DNA of 64,000 nucleotides from NCBI RefSeq assembly GCF_000016325.1, contig NC_009436.1:3720001-3784000 (forward strand). The letters are read 5' to 3'. Each line of letters starts with the position of its first letter. Position 1 is the first letter of the stretch. Below, piece after piece: positions 39,518-51,328 of the stretch. The DNA is from Enterobacter sp. 638 (GTDB lineage: Bacteria; Pseudomonadota; Gammaproteobacteria; Enterobacterales; Enterobacteriaceae). Both the position numbers and the translations under genes were made by a program. The notes under the pieces were generated by a model that was given only the letters and a program-made list of their open reading frames with translations, made no database searches and was not told the DNA's origin.

Positions 39518-39713
39518 GGTGATATCCTTACATAAGGTGTCGATTTAATAACGCTACATTACGCGCTATCGTCTGAAGATGAACTCAGATAAGCATGATG
39601 ATGATCTTCAGAAATTTTGAATGTAAGGAGTCTGTAAAGCAGAGAATGCCCTCTCGCTTTGCAGCGGATTCATTATTAGCATGGTTAAGATTCATTTTCA
39701 TAAGGAGACGTGA

Positions 39714-40487
39714 ATGTCAGTACCGCTGATTCTGACCCTACTTGCGGGGGCCGCGACCTTTATTGGTGCGATTCTCGGTGTGATCGGTCAGAAACCGTCT
39801 AACCGCGTGCTGGCGTTTTCTCTGGGTTTCGCAGCGGGGATTATGCTGTTGATTTCCCTGATGGAAATGCTGCCTGCAGCACTTCGGACCGACGGCATGT
39901 CGCCCGTCATGGGCTACGGCATGTTTGTCGTGGGGCTGCTGGGTTATTTTGCTCTCGACAAAATGCTCCCGCACGCACATCCGCAAGATTTGATGCAAAA
40001 AAACGCTAAACCCACTCGCGGTAATATCAAACGCACCGCCATTTTACTCACGCTAGGCATCAGCCTGCATAACTTCCCGGAAGGGGTCGCGACTTACGTG
40101 ACGGCCAGTAATAACCTTGAACTGGGCTTTGGAATCGCGCTGGCCGTCGCTTTACACAATATTCCTGAAGGACTGGCGGTAGCGGGGCCAGTTTATGCGG
40201 CGACAGGTTCAAAACGCACGGCAATTTTGTGGGCCGGGATTTCGGGGCTGGCTGAAATTTTAGGCGGCGTACTGACGTGGCTGATTCTGGGCAGCATGAT
40301 CTCCCCGGTGGTGATGGCAGCGATTATGGCGGCCGTGGCAGGCATTATGGTTGCCTTGTCGGTGGATGAACTGATGCCGCTGGCAAAAGAGATCGATCCT
40401 AACAACAACCCCAGCTACGGCGTGTTGTGCGGGATGTCGGTGATGGGCTTAAGTCTGGTGCTGTTGCAAACAGCAGGATTTGGATAA
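39714..40487 (+). CDS. zupT: ZIP-family metal transporter ZupT
   Basis: 257 residues with 8 membrane segments. Metal-site motifs HNFPEG in segment 4 and HNIPEG in segment 5, typical of ZIP transporters; a short His-bearing loop (LPHAHPQD) lies between segments 3 and 4. Imports zinc and also iron, manganese and cobalt. An AAGGAGACG Shine-Dalgarno precedes the ATG. No Zur or Fur site was clear in the 196 bases upstream. Confidence 0.96.
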   Translation: MSVPLILTLLAGAATFIGAILGVIGQKPSNRVLAFSLGFAAGIMLLISLMEMLPAALRTDGMSPVMGYGMFVVGLLGYFALDKMLPHAHPQDLMQKNAKPTRGNIKRTAILLTLGISLHNFPEGVATYVTASNNLELGFGIALAVALHNIPEGLAVAGPVYAATGSKRTAILWAGISGLAEILGGVLTWLILGSMISPVVMAAIMAAVAGIMVALSVDELMPLAKEIDPNNNPSYGVLCGMSVMGLSLVLLQTAGFG

Positions 40488-40515
40488 AAAAACGCCGGGC
40501 TAACCCGGCGTTTTT
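40486..40515. terminator. Bidirectional terminator between zupT and ribB
   Basis: cgccggg (40493–40499) pairs with cccggcg (40504–40510), extended by an A run before and TTTTT after. It overlaps the zupT stop and sits 3 bases before the ribB stop. Confidence 0.9.
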
Positions 40516-40517
40516 CT

Positions 40518-41171
40518 TTAGCTGGCTTTACGCTCGTGCGCCTGGCGATACTCCACCAGATCTTCGATCGTCACCACCGGCATATTGTGTAGACGGGCAA
40601 AGGTGACACACTCCGGCGCACGCGCCATCGTACCGTCATCATTGGTCAGTTCGCACAAAACGCCTGCTGGCTTAAAGCCAGCCAGCGTCACCAGATCGAG
40701 AGTCGCTTCGGTGTGACCTCCGCGAGTCAACACGCCACCCGCCTGCGCGCGCAGCGGGAACACGTGGCCCGGGCGATGCAGGTCAGACGGTTTCGCGCCA
40801 TCCGCAATAGCGGCACGAACGGTCGTCAGACGGTCAGCGGCAGAAACACCGGTTGTCACGCCGTGCGCAGCTTCAATCGTCACGGTAAAACCGGTGCCGA
40901 AAGCGCTGGTGTTGTTCTCAACCATCATTGGCAGGTCGAGTTGTTTGCGGCGTTCTTCGTTGATACACAGGCACACAATGCCGCTGCCGTGACGGATGGT
41001 CAGCGCCATCTGCTCAACGGTCATGTTTTCTGCGGCGAAGATCATGTCACCTTCGTTTTCACGATGTTCATCGTCGAGCACCATCACACCGCGGCCTTCG
41101 CGCAGTGCATCAAGTGCGTGTTCAACACGTTCAATAGAAGTGCCAAAAGAGGAAAGTAGCGTCTGATTCAT
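40518..41171 (-). CDS. ribB: 3,4-dihydroxy-2-butanone-4-phosphate synthase RibB
   Basis: 217 residues. Monofunctional RibB with the acidic loop [19 protein letters not shown] and [10 protein letters not shown] active-site blocks; no GTP cyclohydrolase domain follows. It converts ribulose 5-phosphate to the four-carbon riboflavin precursor. Preceded by a long leader with an FMN riboswitch, so expression should fall when FMN is plentiful. Confidence 0.97.
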   Translation of the reverse strand: MNQTLLSSFGTSIERVEHALDALREGRGVMVLDDEHRENEGDMIFAAENMTVEQMALTIRHGSGIVCLCINEERRKQLDLPMMVENNTSAFGTGFTVTIEAAHGVTTGVSAADRLTTVRAAIADGAKPSDLHRPGHVFPLRAQAGGVLTRGGHTEATLDLVTLAGFKPAGVLCELTNDDGTMARAPECVTFARLHNMPVVTIEDLVEYRQAHERKAS

Positions 41172-41240
41172 GGTAAAAAAACCTCATTAACATTATGGTT
41201 ACCAGAATCAGGGCAGTCTTAGGAGCGCCGTATAAGCGGC

Positions 41241-41425
41241 AAAAAGATAACGTGAGCGGGCCGTGCCCGACTTGATCGTTACTCTCTCCCATCCGGACTC
41301 TAACCGTCGGCTCCGGAATTACACCGGATCTGCTGACCTTTAGGTTTTCACCCAAAGCGCTCGCGGGCTTTCAGCGCAAGGCTGATTTACCGCCGGTGGG
41401 GAATTTCGCCCCGCCCTGAGAATAA
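41241..41425 (-). promoter_or_regulatory. FMN riboswitch (RFN element) and expression platform upstream of ribB
   Basis: On the minus strand the aptamer runs from TTATTCTC (41425) to GAGAGTAA (41279), which pair as P1. The conserved RFN pieces are visible in order: AGGGCGGGG, CCCCACCGGCGGTAAATC, GAAAGCCCGCGAGCG, CAGCAGATCCGGTG, GACGGTTAGAGTCCGGATG. A CGGGC/GCCCG hairpin (41257–41269) followed by a U-rich stretch (41241–41245) is the likely platform. About 70 bases of leader remain before the ribB start. Matches the E. coli ribB leader. Confidence 0.96.
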
Positions 41426-41606
41426 GCGAGATAACTATAACGCTATTGATTAACCCGGGCAATGCATAAGCTTCAAACAATTCTGGTTTATATAATTGGT
41501 TCAGCAGCCTGCGCTGAGTTATCTACGACCTGAATGATTTTGTGTATCTGATAAGAAATTACACGCTACAATGGTCGCTAACACCTTCTGATCAAGGGAA
41601 ACGACA

Positions 41607-41903
41607 ATGATTGACCCGAAAAAAATTGAACAAATTGCCCGTCAGGTTCATGAGTCCATGCCAAAAGGCATTCGTGAGTTTGGTGATGACGTCGAAAAGA
41701 AAATCCGCCAGGTGTTGCAGTCGCAGCTGACGCGTCTTGATCTGGTGAGCCGCGAAGAGTTTGATGTGCAGACTCAAGTTTTACTCCGCACCCGCGAAAA
41801 AATCGCGCTGCTGGAACAGCGTCTGACCGAGCTGGAAAATCGCAGTGTGAATGCGGAAGTCAAACCGGCCCCGGCAATCCCACCGGTAGACGAGCAGGAT
41901 TAA
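41607..41903 (+). CDS. ubiK: Ubiquinone biosynthesis accessory factor UbiK
   Basis: 98 residues, formerly YqiC. An N-terminal amphipathic helix ([25 protein letters not shown]) and a C-terminal coiled coil (about 55–80, [15 protein letters not shown]) that makes trimers, then a Pro-rich tail. It binds UbiJ and lipids and helps the aerobic ubiquinone complex. An AAGGGAAACG Shine-Dalgarno precedes the ATG. Confidence 0.95.
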   Translation: MIDPKKIEQIARQVHESMPKGIREFGDDVEKKIRQVLQSQLTRLDLVSREEFDVQTQVLLRTREKIALLEQRLTELENRSVNAEVKPAPAIPPVDEQD

Positions 41904-41913
41904 GTACCGCCTG

Positions 41914-41969
41914 ACGCCCTCACCCACAGGGAAAGGGCGAAAAAATAACGGGCCGCTCGGCCCGTTTTT
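41914..41969. terminator. REP-like remnant and bidirectional terminator between ubiK and hldE
   Basis: A degenerate CCCTCACCC unit (41915–41940) is followed by aacgggcc (41947–41954) pairing with ggcccgtt (41959–41966), with TTTTT after and A-rich sequence before. It ends both the ubiK and hldE transcripts. Confidence 0.85.
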
Positions 41970-41992
41970 ATTATCCAGAATGTGTGCCCGAC

Positions 41993-43423
41993 TTACTGAC
42001 TGTCTTTCTGGATCTTCTTAATGATGTTGGTGGTTGAACACCCATCTTCAAAATTCAGCACCATCACGTCGCCGCCGTTCGCCCAGACCTCTTCGCTACC
42101 CGCGATTTGCTCCGGCTTATAATCCCCGCCCTTTACCAGCAGATCGGGCAGAATGCCGGCAATCAGACGCTGCGGGGTGTCTTCTTCAAAGGAGACCACC
42201 CAGTCAACGGCTTCCAGCGCACCGAGCACGATCATGCGCTGCTCCAGCGGATTCACCGGACGCGTTTCGCCTTTGAGACGTTTGGTGGATGCATCGCTGT
42301 TCACCGCGACAATCAGACGATCGCCAAGCTTGCGCGCGTTCGCCAGGTACGAAACGTGACCCGCGTGCAGAATGTCGAATACGCCGTTGGTCATGACGAC
42401 TTTCTCGCCGCGCTTACGCGCCGCCGCGACGGCCACTTTCAGCTCGTCTTCGCGCATCACGCCAAAGCCGGTATCAGCCCGACCGCGCACCGCGTTTTCC
42501 AGCTCAATCGGAGAAACGGTTGATGTACCGAGTTTACCCACGACCACACCGGCGGCCGCATTAGCGAAATAGCACGCCTCTTCCAGTGAATTCCCGGCCG
42601 CTAGCGTCGCCGCCAGCACGCCAATCACCGTATCGCCCGCGCCGGTCACATCATAAACTTCCTGTGCCTGCGTTGGCATATGCAGCGGCGGTTTACCCGG
42701 CTGTAACAGCGTCATACCTTGCTCAGAGCGGGTGACTAACAGCGCGGAGAAGTCGAAATCAGCGATGATTTTCATCCCGCGTTCAACGATCTCTTCTTCG
42801 TTTTTGCATTTACCGGCAACCGCTTCAAACTCAGATAAGTTTGGCGTCAGGAGCGTCGCACCGCGATAGCGCTCAAACTCAGTGCCTTTTGGATCGATTA
42901 AAACCGGAACGCCCGCTTTTCGCGCCAGCTGGATCATCTGCTGCACGCTGGCCAGTGCGCCTTTGGCGTAATCAGACAGGACCAGCGCGCCAATGCTGCC
43001 CAACGCCTGCGCGATACGCTCGTGCATCGGCTCGGGATCGACGCCTTCAAAACCTTCTTCAAAGTCGAGGCGAATCAGCTGCTGGTTACGAGAAAGCACG
43101 CGCAGTTTAGTGATCGTCGGATGCGTTGGCACAGAAACGAAATCACACTTCACGTTAACGTCGGCCAGCGTTTTGCTGAGCGCGCGCGCCGCGTCGTCAA
43201 TGCCCGTCAAGCCAACCAGACGCGAATGCGCGCCCAGAGAGGCAATATTCATCGCCACGTTTGCCGCGCCGCCAGGACGCTCCTCGATGGTGTCCACTTT
43301 GACGACCGGGACCGGCGCTTCAGGGGAAATACGGCTGGTCGGCCCGTACCAGTAGCGGTCCAGCATCACATCACCGACAACCATAACCCCAGCACGTTCG
43401 AACTCTGGCAGTGTTACTTTCAT
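41993..43423 (-). CDS. hldE: Bifunctional heptose-7-phosphate kinase/heptose-1-phosphate adenylyltransferase HldE
   Basis: 476 residues. An N-terminal ribokinase-like domain (about 1–318; [18 protein letters not shown] carries the catalytic Asp) and a C-terminal nucleotidyltransferase domain (about 344–476; [16 protein letters not shown] with HxGH). Makes ADP-heptose for the lipopolysaccharide inner core; its products are also innate-immune signals in hosts. Last gene of ygiF–glnE–hldE; an ERIC element separates it from glnE. Confidence 0.97.
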   Translation of the reverse strand: MKVTLPEFERAGVMVVGDVMLDRYWYGPTSRISPEAPVPVVKVDTIEERPGGAANVAMNIASLGAHSRLVGLTGIDDAARALSKTLADVNVKCDFVSVPTHPTITKLRVLSRNQQLIRLDFEEGFEGVDPEPMHERIAQALGSIGALVLSDYAKGALASVQQMIQLARKAGVPVLIDPKGTEFERYRGATLLTPNLSEFEAVAGKCKNEEEIVERGMKIIADFDFSALLVTRSEQGMTLLQPGKPPLHMPTQAQEVYDVTGAGDTVIGVLAATLAAGNSLEEACYFANAAAGVVVGKLGTSTVSPIELENAVRGRADTGFGVMREDELKVAVAAARKRGEKVVMTNGVFDILHAGHVSYLANARKLGDRLIVAVNSDASTKRLKGETRPVNPLEQRMIVLGALEAVDWVVSFEEDTPQRLIAGILPDLLVKGGDYKPEQIAGSEEVWANGGDVMVLNFEDGCSTTNIIKKIQKDSQ

Positions 43424-43481
43424 TCCTGACTCCAGAAAGATTCACAATTTGCGCGCGATAATATCACACTTGTCCCCTAAA

Positions 43482-43588
43482 TCATTCGAGCTGCAGGAGG
43501 GCGGCAACGCAGCGAATCCCAGGAGCTTACGCCAGTAAATGACTGGGATGAGCGAGGAAAGCCAAGGCATCTGCAGCTCGAAGGATGA
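43482..43588. repeat. ERIC (intergenic repeat unit) between glnE and hldE
   Basis: A 107-base element with terminal inverted repeats (cattcgagctgcag and ctgcagctcgaaggatg). Its core, gcgaatcccaggagcttac then agtaaatgactgggatgagcg, is nearly the ERIC consensus used for the ERIC1R and ERIC2 primers. It lies between the glnE stop and hldE start on a shared mRNA and would fold into a long hairpin. Confidence 0.9.
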
Positions 43589-43598
43589 GGGGGAATGG

Positions 43599-46439
43599 TT
43601 AAGCACGGTCCACCAGCCACTTCTGCCAGCTTGCAGACACCTGAGCACGCTCAGCGGTAAAACAGTCCAGCGCCACATGGCCCGGCTGTTCTTGTAACGC
43701 CAGATGATGCAGCTCATCGCGAAGCGTGGTGTACGCATGGGTGAGCGCTTGCGCTTCCTGCTCATCCATAATGTCGTTTTGCGAAAGCAGCTCCAGAATG
43801 CGCACGTTATCAGACCAGCGCGTCAGCTTCGGTTTTGCGTGCGCGTGGCGGAGCACCAGATATTGCGTAATAAACTCGATATCGGTAATTCCCCCTTCAT
43901 CGGCTTTGATATCAAAGCGATCGCGATGTTTATTGCCTAAATGTGCCCGCATTTTCTCGCGCATTTCGCGCACTTCAGTTTGCAGCGTTTCGCCTTCACG
44001 CGTGGCGATCAGCACATCGCGGCGAATGGCGTCAAACTGCGTTTTAAGCTGCGGATCGCCATACACTACGCGCGCGCGCACCAGCGCCTGATGCTCCCAG
44101 GTCCACGCTTCATGTTGCTGATATTCTGCAAAAGATTCGGTGGAGGTGACCAGCATGCCCGCCGCACCGGACGGGCGCAGACGCGCGTCGACTTCATACA
44201 AAATCCCGGACGACGTGCGAGTGCTGAACAGATGCATCACGCGCTGAGCAAGACGCAAATAGAACTGGCGTCCGTCGATTTCGCGCTCGCCATCGGTCAT
44301 CACGTCAACCGGGCAATCGTGAAGGAAGATCAAATCCAGATCGGAGCTGTAGCCCAACTCCCAGCCGCCCAATTTGCCATAACCCACTACGGCAAAACCG
44401 CGTCCCTCGCGATCGGTCAGATGCTTGGGCTGGCCGTAGCGCGCCACCATTTGCCCCCATGCCTGCTGCACCACCGCGTCGATCATCGCTTCGGCAAGCC
44501 AGGTTAAATGATCGCTGACTTTCATCACCGGCAGCGTGCCAGCGATATCCGCGGCCGCCACGCGCAGCATCTGTGCCTGCTTGAACTGGCGCAACGCTTC
44601 GAGCTGCTGCTCTTCATCGTCTTCCGGAACGCGCAGCAGATACTGGCGCAGCTCATCGCGATAAGCATCCATCGCGGTCGGCTGATACAGCGTATTGGGA
44701 TCGAGCAGTTCATCAAGCAGCAGCGGATAACGCGCCAGCTTGCTGGCGACCATCGGCGATGCCGCGCAGAGCGAAATCAGATGTTTGAGCGCCCCAGGGA
44801 ATTCACTGAGCAGCTCAAGATAGGTCGTGCGCGTAATAATCCCCGTCAGGAGCGGCGTCACGCGAGAAAGCGGGACAGGCGCATCGGCGCGCGAACAGAC
44901 GTCGCTCAACAAATGCGGCATCAGATGATCCAGCACCTGGCGTCCGCGCGGCCCAATGGCGCGCTTGTTCATCTCCATACGGAAATCGGCGATCAGCGCG
45001 ACTACGCGATGGCGATCGTCGTCACTTAAGTGCGCCAGCACCGGCGTGGTGTCGTCTTCCTGCAACGCATCCTGCCACAGCTCGCGCCAGTGCTCAGACA
45101 GCGTATCGTCCTGCGTGTCGCTCTCGTCATCGCCAATGAGATCGTTAAAAATGCGCCGCACACCGGCCATGTGCGCATCCAGTTTTTCGGTCAGCGCCTG
45201 CCAGTCGTCAACGCGCATGCCCCAGGCCAGACGCGCGCGATTCAGGTCGTCGCCCGGCAGCGTTTGGGTTTGCTCATCGTTAATGCTTTGCAGCAGGTTT
45301 TCCAGACGGCGTAGATAAAGATATGCGTCGCGCAGGGTTTGCGCGTTGCCTTCCGCCAGCAGATGCAGCTGATCAATCGCCTCAAGCGTCGGCAGCAGGG
45401 AACGGGATTGCAGCGACGGCTCGCGTCCGCCGCGAATCAGTTGGAATACCTGAACGATAAATTCGATTTCGCGAATGCCGCCCGCACCGAGTTTGATGTT
45501 GTCCTTCAAACCGCGACGACGCACTTCACGGGCGATCATCCCTTTCATATTACGCAGCGACTGAATCACGCTGAAGTCGATATAACGGCGGAACACGAAC
45601 GGGCGCAGCATGGCGCGCAGCTCGCTGGCGTAGACATCGCCGTTATCACCCATGATGCGCGCTTTAACCATCGCATAGCGTTCCCAGTCGCGTCCCTGCT
45701 CCTGGTAATAATCTTCCAGCGCCGCAAAGCTCAACACCAGCGGGCCGCTGTCGCCAAACGGACGCAAACGCATATCCACGCGATAGACAAAGCCGTCCTG
45801 AGTGGGCTGATCCAAAGCTTTAATGAGTCGCTGCCCCAGACGGGTAAAGAACTGGGCGTTATCCAGCTCGCGGCGGCCGCCGCGCGTTGCGCCCTTTTCC
45901 GGCCAGGCAAAAATCAAGTCGATATCCGACGAGAAATTCAGCTCGCCGCCGCCCAGCTTGCCCATGCCTAAAATCATCAGCGGCTGCGGCGTGCCCTCTT
46001 CACTGCACGGCGTGCCCCACTCTTTACAGCACGCGTCGTACAGCCAGTCGCGCGCCGCGACGATCAGCGTCTCTGCCAGACAGCTCAGCTGCTGTAATGT
46101 GCTTTCTTCACTGATCAGCTCCAGCGATTGCGCCCAGGCGATGCGGACCATCACTCGACGACGGAACTGGCGCAGCACGCGCATCAGCGTCGGTTCATCG
46201 GCCACATCAGCGAGCGCCTCGCTCAACCACTGCGCATAATGCTGCCACTCATCCGCCTGCGGCGGCGTCATCTCAAGTTCTGCCAGCCATTCAGGATTGG
46301 CGGTAATGCTCTCCTGAACAAAATCGCTAAAGGTAAGCACTTGCTGCGCCTGCTCGCTTAGGGATGAAGCGGGTAACGATTCTGGCAGACGTTCACAAAC
46401 CGTCTGCCAGTGCTGCTGTAACAGTGAAGAAAGCGGCAT
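43599..46439 (-). CDS. glnE: Glutamine synthetase adenylyltransferase/adenylyl-removing enzyme GlnE
   Basis: 946 residues, the usual length. Two nucleotidyltransferase domains each with the G-S-D-x-D-L core: the N-terminal adenylyl-removing domain ([18 protein letters not shown], about 164–180) and the C-terminal adenylyl-transfer domain ([17 protein letters not shown], about 694–710), joined by a helical linker. It switches glutamine synthetase off and on in response to PII. It starts 20 bases after the ygiF stop. Confidence 0.97.
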   Translation of the reverse strand: MPLSSLLQQHWQTVCERLPESLPASSLSEQAQQVLTFSDFVQESITANPEWLAELEMTPPQADEWQHYAQWLSEALADVADEPTLMRVLRQFRRRVMVRIAWAQSLELISEESTLQQLSCLAETLIVAARDWLYDACCKEWGTPCSEEGTPQPLMILGMGKLGGGELNFSSDIDLIFAWPEKGATRGGRRELDNAQFFTRLGQRLIKALDQPTQDGFVYRVDMRLRPFGDSGPLVLSFAALEDYYQEQGRDWERYAMVKARIMGDNGDVYASELRAMLRPFVFRRYIDFSVIQSLRNMKGMIAREVRRRGLKDNIKLGAGGIREIEFIVQVFQLIRGGREPSLQSRSLLPTLEAIDQLHLLAEGNAQTLRDAYLYLRRLENLLQSINDEQTQTLPGDDLNRARLAWGMRVDDWQALTEKLDAHMAGVRRIFNDLIGDDESDTQDDTLSEHWRELWQDALQEDDTTPVLAHLSDDDRHRVVALIADFRMEMNKRAIGPRGRQVLDHLMPHLLSDVCSRADAPVPLSRVTPLLTGIITRTTYLELLSEFPGALKHLISLCAASPMVASKLARYPLLLDELLDPNTLYQPTAMDAYRDELRQYLLRVPEDDEEQQLEALRQFKQAQMLRVAAADIAGTLPVMKVSDHLTWLAEAMIDAVVQQAWGQMVARYGQPKHLTDREGRGFAVVGYGKLGGWELGYSSDLDLIFLHDCPVDVMTDGEREIDGRQFYLRLAQRVMHLFSTRTSSGILYEVDARLRPSGAAGMLVTSTESFAEYQQHEAWTWEHQALVRARVVYGDPQLKTQFDAIRRDVLIATREGETLQTEVREMREKMRAHLGNKHRDRFDIKADEGGITDIEFITQYLVLRHAHAKPKLTRWSDNVRILELLSQNDIMDEQEAQALTHAYTTLRDELHHLALQEQPGHVALDCFTAERAQVSASWQKWLVDRA

Positions 46440-46459
46440 TCTGGGGTTCCTTGCCTGAG

Positions 46460-47761
46460 TTAACGTTTTCCGCTGTGCAGCCAGAACGGCTCCTGCGAAA
46501 TAGCCTCATTACGGAAGTGTTCAATTTCAATACGTTGGCGCGTTTCGATGGCGTGACGCAGCCCCTGCCAGTTCTCCAGCCACGCCTGCGCTCTCACGCC
46601 GTCGTAGGAGCCTGCCAGCAGTAGGATGCTGTCGATATCGCGCGTCAGACGAATCAGCTGATCGCTGTATTGATCGCCAAGCGGACGGTCAAAAATCGTT
46701 TTCAGCTCAGCGGCGCTGCGGGACATATGCGTATCCGCAAAGCGTTTGAACGAATCCGCAATTTTTTTCTGCGCTTTATCATCGAGGAATGGCTGCCAGC
46801 CGCGCGTGACCAGAAATTCGGTTAACGCCAGTTTTGCCGCAGCGGTTTGCGGGCTGTAGACCGCCGTTTGCGCAGAGACATCGGTCGCCATCAGCGCTTC
46901 CGTCTGCGTCAGGAAATCACGTAAGTGAGCGCTCGCTTTACGCGGAACCACGCCGCCGAAAAGCGTCAGAGTGCTGCGCACCAGACCCATAGCGGACAAT
47001 ACGTTGGCTTTCGCCTCTTTGACGCCACGAATCCACAGCTCTTCATGGTATTGCCACTGGCTCAGCGCCAGCTCCAGCGCAGCTTCAAGGCCTTGCTCGA
47101 CGCTGACTTTCGCAGGAACGCGCAGAATAGTGGTTGGTTTGAGTACCCGCACTTCATTCCCGGCCGCCAGATGGTAGCCGCGCGCGGCTTTGCTCAGGCT
47201 GCCCTGACGCAAACCAGACAGGCCCACCAGCTTACGCGCCAGCTTCAGCACGTCATCCGCATCGCCTTCGAGCAGCTCAAGTTCCAGTTCGCAAATCGGT
47301 TCCTGGAACTCACCGGCTTTCACTTCGCCTAAATCAAGGGCGATTTCGATACGGCTTTTGCCTTCATTAACCAGCCACTTTTCGCGTACGAAATCGGTGC
47401 TAAACAGCGGTGCTGCCTGCGCAGCCAGGTTTTCTGGTAGCTCGCCGTTCGGCCAGACCTCTGCCGGGAAGCGATCCAGTTCAAGCTCTGGCTTTGCAAT
47501 GTCGATATTGTATTCAGGACGCTGATGCAAGCCGCCGACCACACGTCCGGCGATTTTCATCGTCATCTCGTATTGACCGTTCGCACCGCGAATACGTAAC
47601 CCCATATCATGGCTGCGCAGCCAGTTGTCCGGCGTTTCGTAATAGATGTTGAGCAGTTGGACCGGATCGTGGTGTTCACCGGAGAGCTGATGAAGGTGGG
47701 TTCGCAGCGCATCAACGCTGTCATTTTCGACGATAAATTTTAATTCTATTTCTTGAGCCAT
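46460..47761 (-). CDS. ygiF: Inorganic triphosphatase YgiF (CYTH–CHAD)
   Basis: 433 residues. An N-terminal CYTH tunnel domain starting with the EIELKF signature (about 1–200) and a C-terminal CHAD domain (about 220–425) rich in basic residues for polyphosphate binding. E. coli YgiF hydrolyses triphosphate. First gene of the operon with glnE and hldE; divergent from ygiM over 229 bases. Confidence 0.95.
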   Translation of the reverse strand: MAQEIELKFIVENDSVDALRTHLHQLSGEHHDPVQLLNIYYETPDNWLRSHDMGLRIRGANGQYEMTMKIAGRVVGGLHQRPEYNIDIAKPELELDRFPAEVWPNGELPENLAAQAAPLFSTDFVREKWLVNEGKSRIEIALDLGEVKAGEFQEPICELELELLEGDADDVLKLARKLVGLSGLRQGSLSKAARGYHLAAGNEVRVLKPTTILRVPAKVSVEQGLEAALELALSQWQYHEELWIRGVKEAKANVLSAMGLVRSTLTLFGGVVPRKASAHLRDFLTQTEALMATDVSAQTAVYSPQTAAAKLALTEFLVTRGWQPFLDDKAQKKIADSFKRFADTHMSRSAAELKTIFDRPLGDQYSDQLIRLTRDIDSILLLAGSYDGVRAQAWLENWQGLRHAIETRQRIEIEHFRNEAISQEPFWLHSGKR

Positions 47762-47990
47762 AGATTTCTACTTTGGGTTGCGTCACAGCCGCATCAATGA
47801 GGGCGAACTTCCTCGCCATATATGTGTCAGTACATAGTATTTTGCGCCAAATTGCCACGCAATGAACAATTTGACGGGCGTAAAAGTTTGCAGGGGCGAC
47901 ACAGATGATTCCGATTGCTGATGAATGCTTTGCGTGGAGACACTGTTGCCTCTACTATCGTTCCACTTTTTACGAAAATAACGACTGATG

Positions 47991-48611
47991 ATGCTTAAAT
48001 TTCGCCTGATTGGACTCGCTTTACTGACATTGAGCGCCGCGACTGCGGTCCACGCTGAAGAGAAACGTTACGTTTCTGACGAACTGAATACCTGGGTCCG
48101 TAGCGGTCCTGGAGACAATTATCGCCTCGTGGGTACGGTAAATGCCGGCGAGGAAGTGGTTTTGTTACAGACGAATCAGGACACCAGCTATGGTCAGGTC
48201 CGCGACAGCACCGGCCGCACCTCCTGGATCCCATTGAAAGAACTCAGCAACGTGCCAAGCCTGCGCACCCGCGTGCCGGACCTGGAAAATCAGGTGAAAA
48301 CCCTGACCGATAAGCTGAACAATATCGACACCACCTGGAACCAGCGCACCGCTGAAATGCAGCAGAAAGTGGCGCAGAGCGATGGGGTGATCAACGGCCT
48401 GAAAGAAGAGAACCAGAAGCTCAAAAACGAACTGATCGTGGCGCAGAAAAAAGTCAGCGCCGCCAATCTACAGCTCGACGACAAACAGCGCACCATCATT
48501 ATGCAGTGGTTTATGTATGGCGGCGGCGTGCTGGGCGTAGGTCTGGTGCTGGGTCTGGTTCTGCCACATCTGATCCCCAGCCGTAAACGCAAAGACCGCT
48601 GGATGAACTAA
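47991..48611 (+). CDS. ygiM: SH3-domain inner-membrane protein YgiM
   Basis: 206 residues. Signal peptide (cleavage near VHA|EEKRY), bacterial SH3 domain (about 25–88, VSDELNTWVRSGPGDNYRLVGTV), coiled coil (about 95–165) and a C-terminal membrane segment (about 172–192) followed by a basic end. Topology: periplasmic SH3 and coil tethered to the inner membrane. Two ATGs are in tandem; the second (47991) gives the E. coli length. Function unsettled, possibly envelope or peptidoglycan related. Confidence 0.93.
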   Translation: MLKFRLIGLALLTLSAATAVHAEEKRYVSDELNTWVRSGPGDNYRLVGTVNAGEEVVLLQTNQDTSYGQVRDSTGRTSWIPLKELSNVPSLRTRVPDLENQVKTLTDKLNNIDTTWNQRTAEMQQKVAQSDGVINGLKEENQKLKNELIVAQKKVSAANLQLDDKQRTIIMQWFMYGGGVLGVGLVLGLVLPHLIPSRKRKDRWMN

Positions 48612-48672
48612 TTCGTCTTCTCTGCCAGACTTACGTATCATCTTGAGAAAAATGAATACGGGAGTTTGAGGC

Positions 48673-49914
48673 GTGAAGATTTATCTGGTCGGTGGTGCGG
48701 TACGTGATGCGTTGTTGGGTCTGCCGGTCAAAGATAAAGACTGGGTTGTGGTTGGTGCCACACCAGAAGAGATGCTTAACGCGGGCTATCAGCAGGTAGG
48801 CCGCGATTTCCCCGTGTTTCTTCACCCAAAAACCCGCGAAGAGTACGCCCTGGCGCGAACGGAACGTAAAGCCGGTTTGGGTTATACCGGTTTTACGTGC
48901 TACGCCGCGCCGGACGTCACGCTTGAGCAAGATTTGTTGCGCCGCGATCTCACCATCAACGCGCTGGCGCAAGATGATGAAGGCCATATCATCGATGCGT
49001 ACGGCGGTAAGCGCGATCTGCAAAACCGCCTTCTGCGTCACGTCTCCCCGGCTTTTTCTGAAGATCCGCTACGCGTTCTGCGCGTCGCGCGATTTGCTGC
49101 GCGTTATGCCCACCTGAGCTTTCGCATTGCCGATGAAACCCTGGCGCTGATGACCGCGATGACCGCGGCAGGCGAGCTGGAACACCTCACGCCAGAACGC
49201 GTGTGGAAAGAGACGGAAAATGCCCTGACGACGCGCAATCCGCAGGTCTTTTTCCAGGTGCTTCGCGACTGTGGCGCGTTGAAAGTGCTGTTCCCGGAAA
49301 TCGACGCGCTGTTTGGCGTGCCTGCGCCCGCGAAGTGGCATCCGGAAATTGATACCGGTATTCACACGCTAATGACGCTCAGCATGGCCGCAATGCTCAG
49401 CCCGGAAGTGGACGTGCGCTTTGCCACACTGTGTCACGATTTGGGCAAAGGCTTAACGCCAAAAGAGTTTTGGCCGCGCCACCACGGACACGGCCCGGCG
49501 GGCGTAAAACTGGTTGAAGGGATTTGCCAGCGCCTGCGCGTGCCAAACGACATTCGAGACCTGGCTAAGCTGGTCGCTGAATTCCACGATTTAATTCATA
49601 CCTTCCCGATTCTGAAACCCGCCACTATCGTGAAGTTGTTCGATAACATCGACGCCTGGCGCAAGCCGCAGCGCGTGGAGCAAATTGCGCTGACCAGCGA
49701 AGCAGACGTGCGCGGACGCACCGGGTTTGAAGCCTGCGATTATTCACAAGGACGTTTACTGCGTGAAGCGTGGGAAATCGCCAAAGCCGTGCCGACGAAA
49801 GACGTGGTTGAAGCCGGGTTTAAAGGGCCAGAGATTCGGGAAGAGTTAACGAAAAGACGCGTGCAGGCCGTTGCAGACTGGAAGGAAAAGCGTTGCCCTC
49901 AGCCGAAAGACTGA
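48673..49914 (+). CDS. cca: CCA-adding tRNA nucleotidyltransferase (multifunctional)
   Basis: 413 residues with a GTG start preceded by GGGAGTTTGAG. Class II nucleotidyltransferase head with LVGGAVRD and catalytic Asp21/Asp23 (KDKDW), RRDLTINA, and the [11 protein letters not shown] neck. A C-terminal HD phosphohydrolase domain (LCHDLGKG) gives 2'3'-cyclic phosphodiesterase and phosphatase activity, as in E. coli. It repairs and completes tRNA 3' ends. Confidence 0.96.
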   Translation: MKIYLVGGAVRDALLGLPVKDKDWVVVGATPEEMLNAGYQQVGRDFPVFLHPKTREEYALARTERKAGLGYTGFTCYAAPDVTLEQDLLRRDLTINALAQDDEGHIIDAYGGKRDLQNRLLRHVSPAFSEDPLRVLRVARFAARYAHLSFRIADETLALMTAMTAAGELEHLTPERVWKETENALTTRNPQVFFQVLRDCGALKVLFPEIDALFGVPAPAKWHPEIDTGIHTLMTLSMAAMLSPEVDVRFATLCHDLGKGLTPKEFWPRHHGHGPAGVKLVEGICQRLRVPNDIRDLAKLVAEFHDLIHTFPILKPATIVKLFDNIDAWRKPQRVEQIALTSEADVRGRTGFEACDYSQGRLLREAWEIAKAVPTKDVVEAGFKGPEIREELTKRRVQAVADWKEKRCPQPKD

Positions 49915-49924
49915 GGGCCGTGGA

Positions 49925-50746
49925 TCAGAAGAAGACCACGTACACAGCTGCCGCGACGATAAAGCGGTAGATAGCAAACGGAATGAACGAGATACGTTTG
50001 ATGAGCTGCAGGAAGGTTTTAATCGCCACCAGCGCCACGAGGAACGCGGTCACAAAGCCCACGGCGAACATAGGGAAATCCGCCGCCGTCAGGAAGTGAT
50101 AGCTCTTATAGAGATCCAGTGCGGTGGCACCCATCATCATTGGCACCGCCAGCAGGAATGAGAATTCCGAGGCCGCATAGCGGCTCACGCCCATCAGCAT
50201 CCCGCCGGAAATAGTTGCGCCCGAACGCGAAAAGCCCGGCCACAGCGCCAGACACTGGAAGCAACCAATCATAAACGCCTGACGATAGGTCATGTCGTCC
50301 AGACCCGGCGCTTTCGGCTCTTTTGGTTTCAGCAGTTCTGCGGCTATCAGCAGCACACCGCCCACTACCAGCGCGTACATCACGTTGATAGGGTTAAACA
50401 GCGATTTGATAGCGTCGTGGAAAATCAGCCCCAGCACGACGGCTGGCACCATACCCAGCAGGATATGAATGAGCGTCAGACGGCCTTTCCCTTCGCCTTC
50501 GTGCTGCGGCGGACGACCAAAATGAATGCCGATGAGGCCAAACAGGCGTCGCCAGAACATCACCACCACGGCCAGGATAGAACCTAACTGAATGACCACT
50601 TCGAATGTTTTGGCTGTCTCTCCCTCAAAGCCCAGCAAATGACCGACGATGATCATGTGCCCGGTACTGGAAACCGGCAAAAACTCCGTCAATCCTTCGA
50701 CCACACCCAATATTGCCGCCACCAGCAGCGAGTGCATATCGCTCAT
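49925..50746 (-). CDS. uppP: Undecaprenyl-diphosphatase UppP (BacA)
   Basis: 273 residues with about 8 membrane segments. The two signature motifs are present: [16 protein letters not shown] (about 18–33) and the [13 protein letters not shown] block (about 170–182). Recycles undecaprenyl diphosphate for cell-wall synthesis; extra copies give bacitracin resistance. Convergent with cca, only 10 bases between the stops. Confidence 0.97.
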   Translation of the reverse strand: MSDMHSLLVAAILGVVEGLTEFLPVSSTGHMIIVGHLLGFEGETAKTFEVVIQLGSILAVVVMFWRRLFGLIGIHFGRPPQHEGEGKGRLTLIHILLGMVPAVVLGLIFHDAIKSLFNPINVMYALVVGGVLLIAAELLKPKEPKAPGLDDMTYRQAFMIGCFQCLALWPGFSRSGATISGGMLMGVSRYAASEFSFLLAVPMMMGATALDLYKSYHFLTAADFPMFAVGFVTAFLVALVAIKTFLQLIKRISFIPFAIYRFIVAAAVYVVFF

Positions 50747-50852
50747 CTCATCAACCCTTATTAAAAAGTAAAAAACGGCTCACCACAGGGGTAGCCGCGA
50801 AAGATACAGCTGTAAGACCGGTATAACTGAAAATGGTTTAACAATGATGACG

Positions 50853-51221
50853 TTAATTGTTGCCTTTAAGATTTTGGCTACGCTCGATGATCACGCCGAC
50901 GTTTGTCGCGCGTGCCACTGCGCCAGGCTTGCTGAGCTTGATGCGCACCCAGGGTGAATTGAACCGGCTTAACAGCAGATCCGCCACCTCTTCGGCCACG
51001 CGCTCCACCAGCGCGAAACGCTGCCCTTCGACATGCTTCACGACCGTTTCGCTGATATCCGCATAGCTCAGGCAATCTTTTACATCGTCACTTTTGGCGG
51101 AGAGGCGGTTATCCCAGCCCATTTCGATATCGAACACCAGCTTCTGCTCGATGGTCTGTTCCCAGTCGTAAACACCAATTGTGGTGATTACCGAAAGTTG
51201 CTCTATAAATACAATATCCAT
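50853..51221 (-). CDS. folB: Dihydroneopterin aldolase FolB
   Basis: 122 residues from the ATG giving [11 protein letters not shown]; a GTG one codon earlier is less likely. T-fold enzyme with the pterin-binding Glu ([14 protein letters not shown], near residue 74) and catalytic Lys (IKLSKPGAV, near 100). Converts dihydroneopterin to hydroxymethyl-dihydropterin for folate. Divergent from plsY over 107 bases. Confidence 0.96.
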   Translation of the reverse strand: MDIVFIEQLSVITTIGVYDWEQTIEQKLVFDIEMGWDNRLSAKSDDVKDCLSYADISETVVKHVEGQRFALVERVAEEVADLLLSRFNSPWVRIKLSKPGAVARATNVGVIIERSQNLKGNN

Positions 51222-51328
51222 CACGACCTGCCTGGTTTTTGGCTAAACCGGATACCACTCCCGGCGAATTATGCGTATTATCCACAGATGCAGAGAATAC
51301 AGATACATTTTCAAAACGGAACAGCGTT

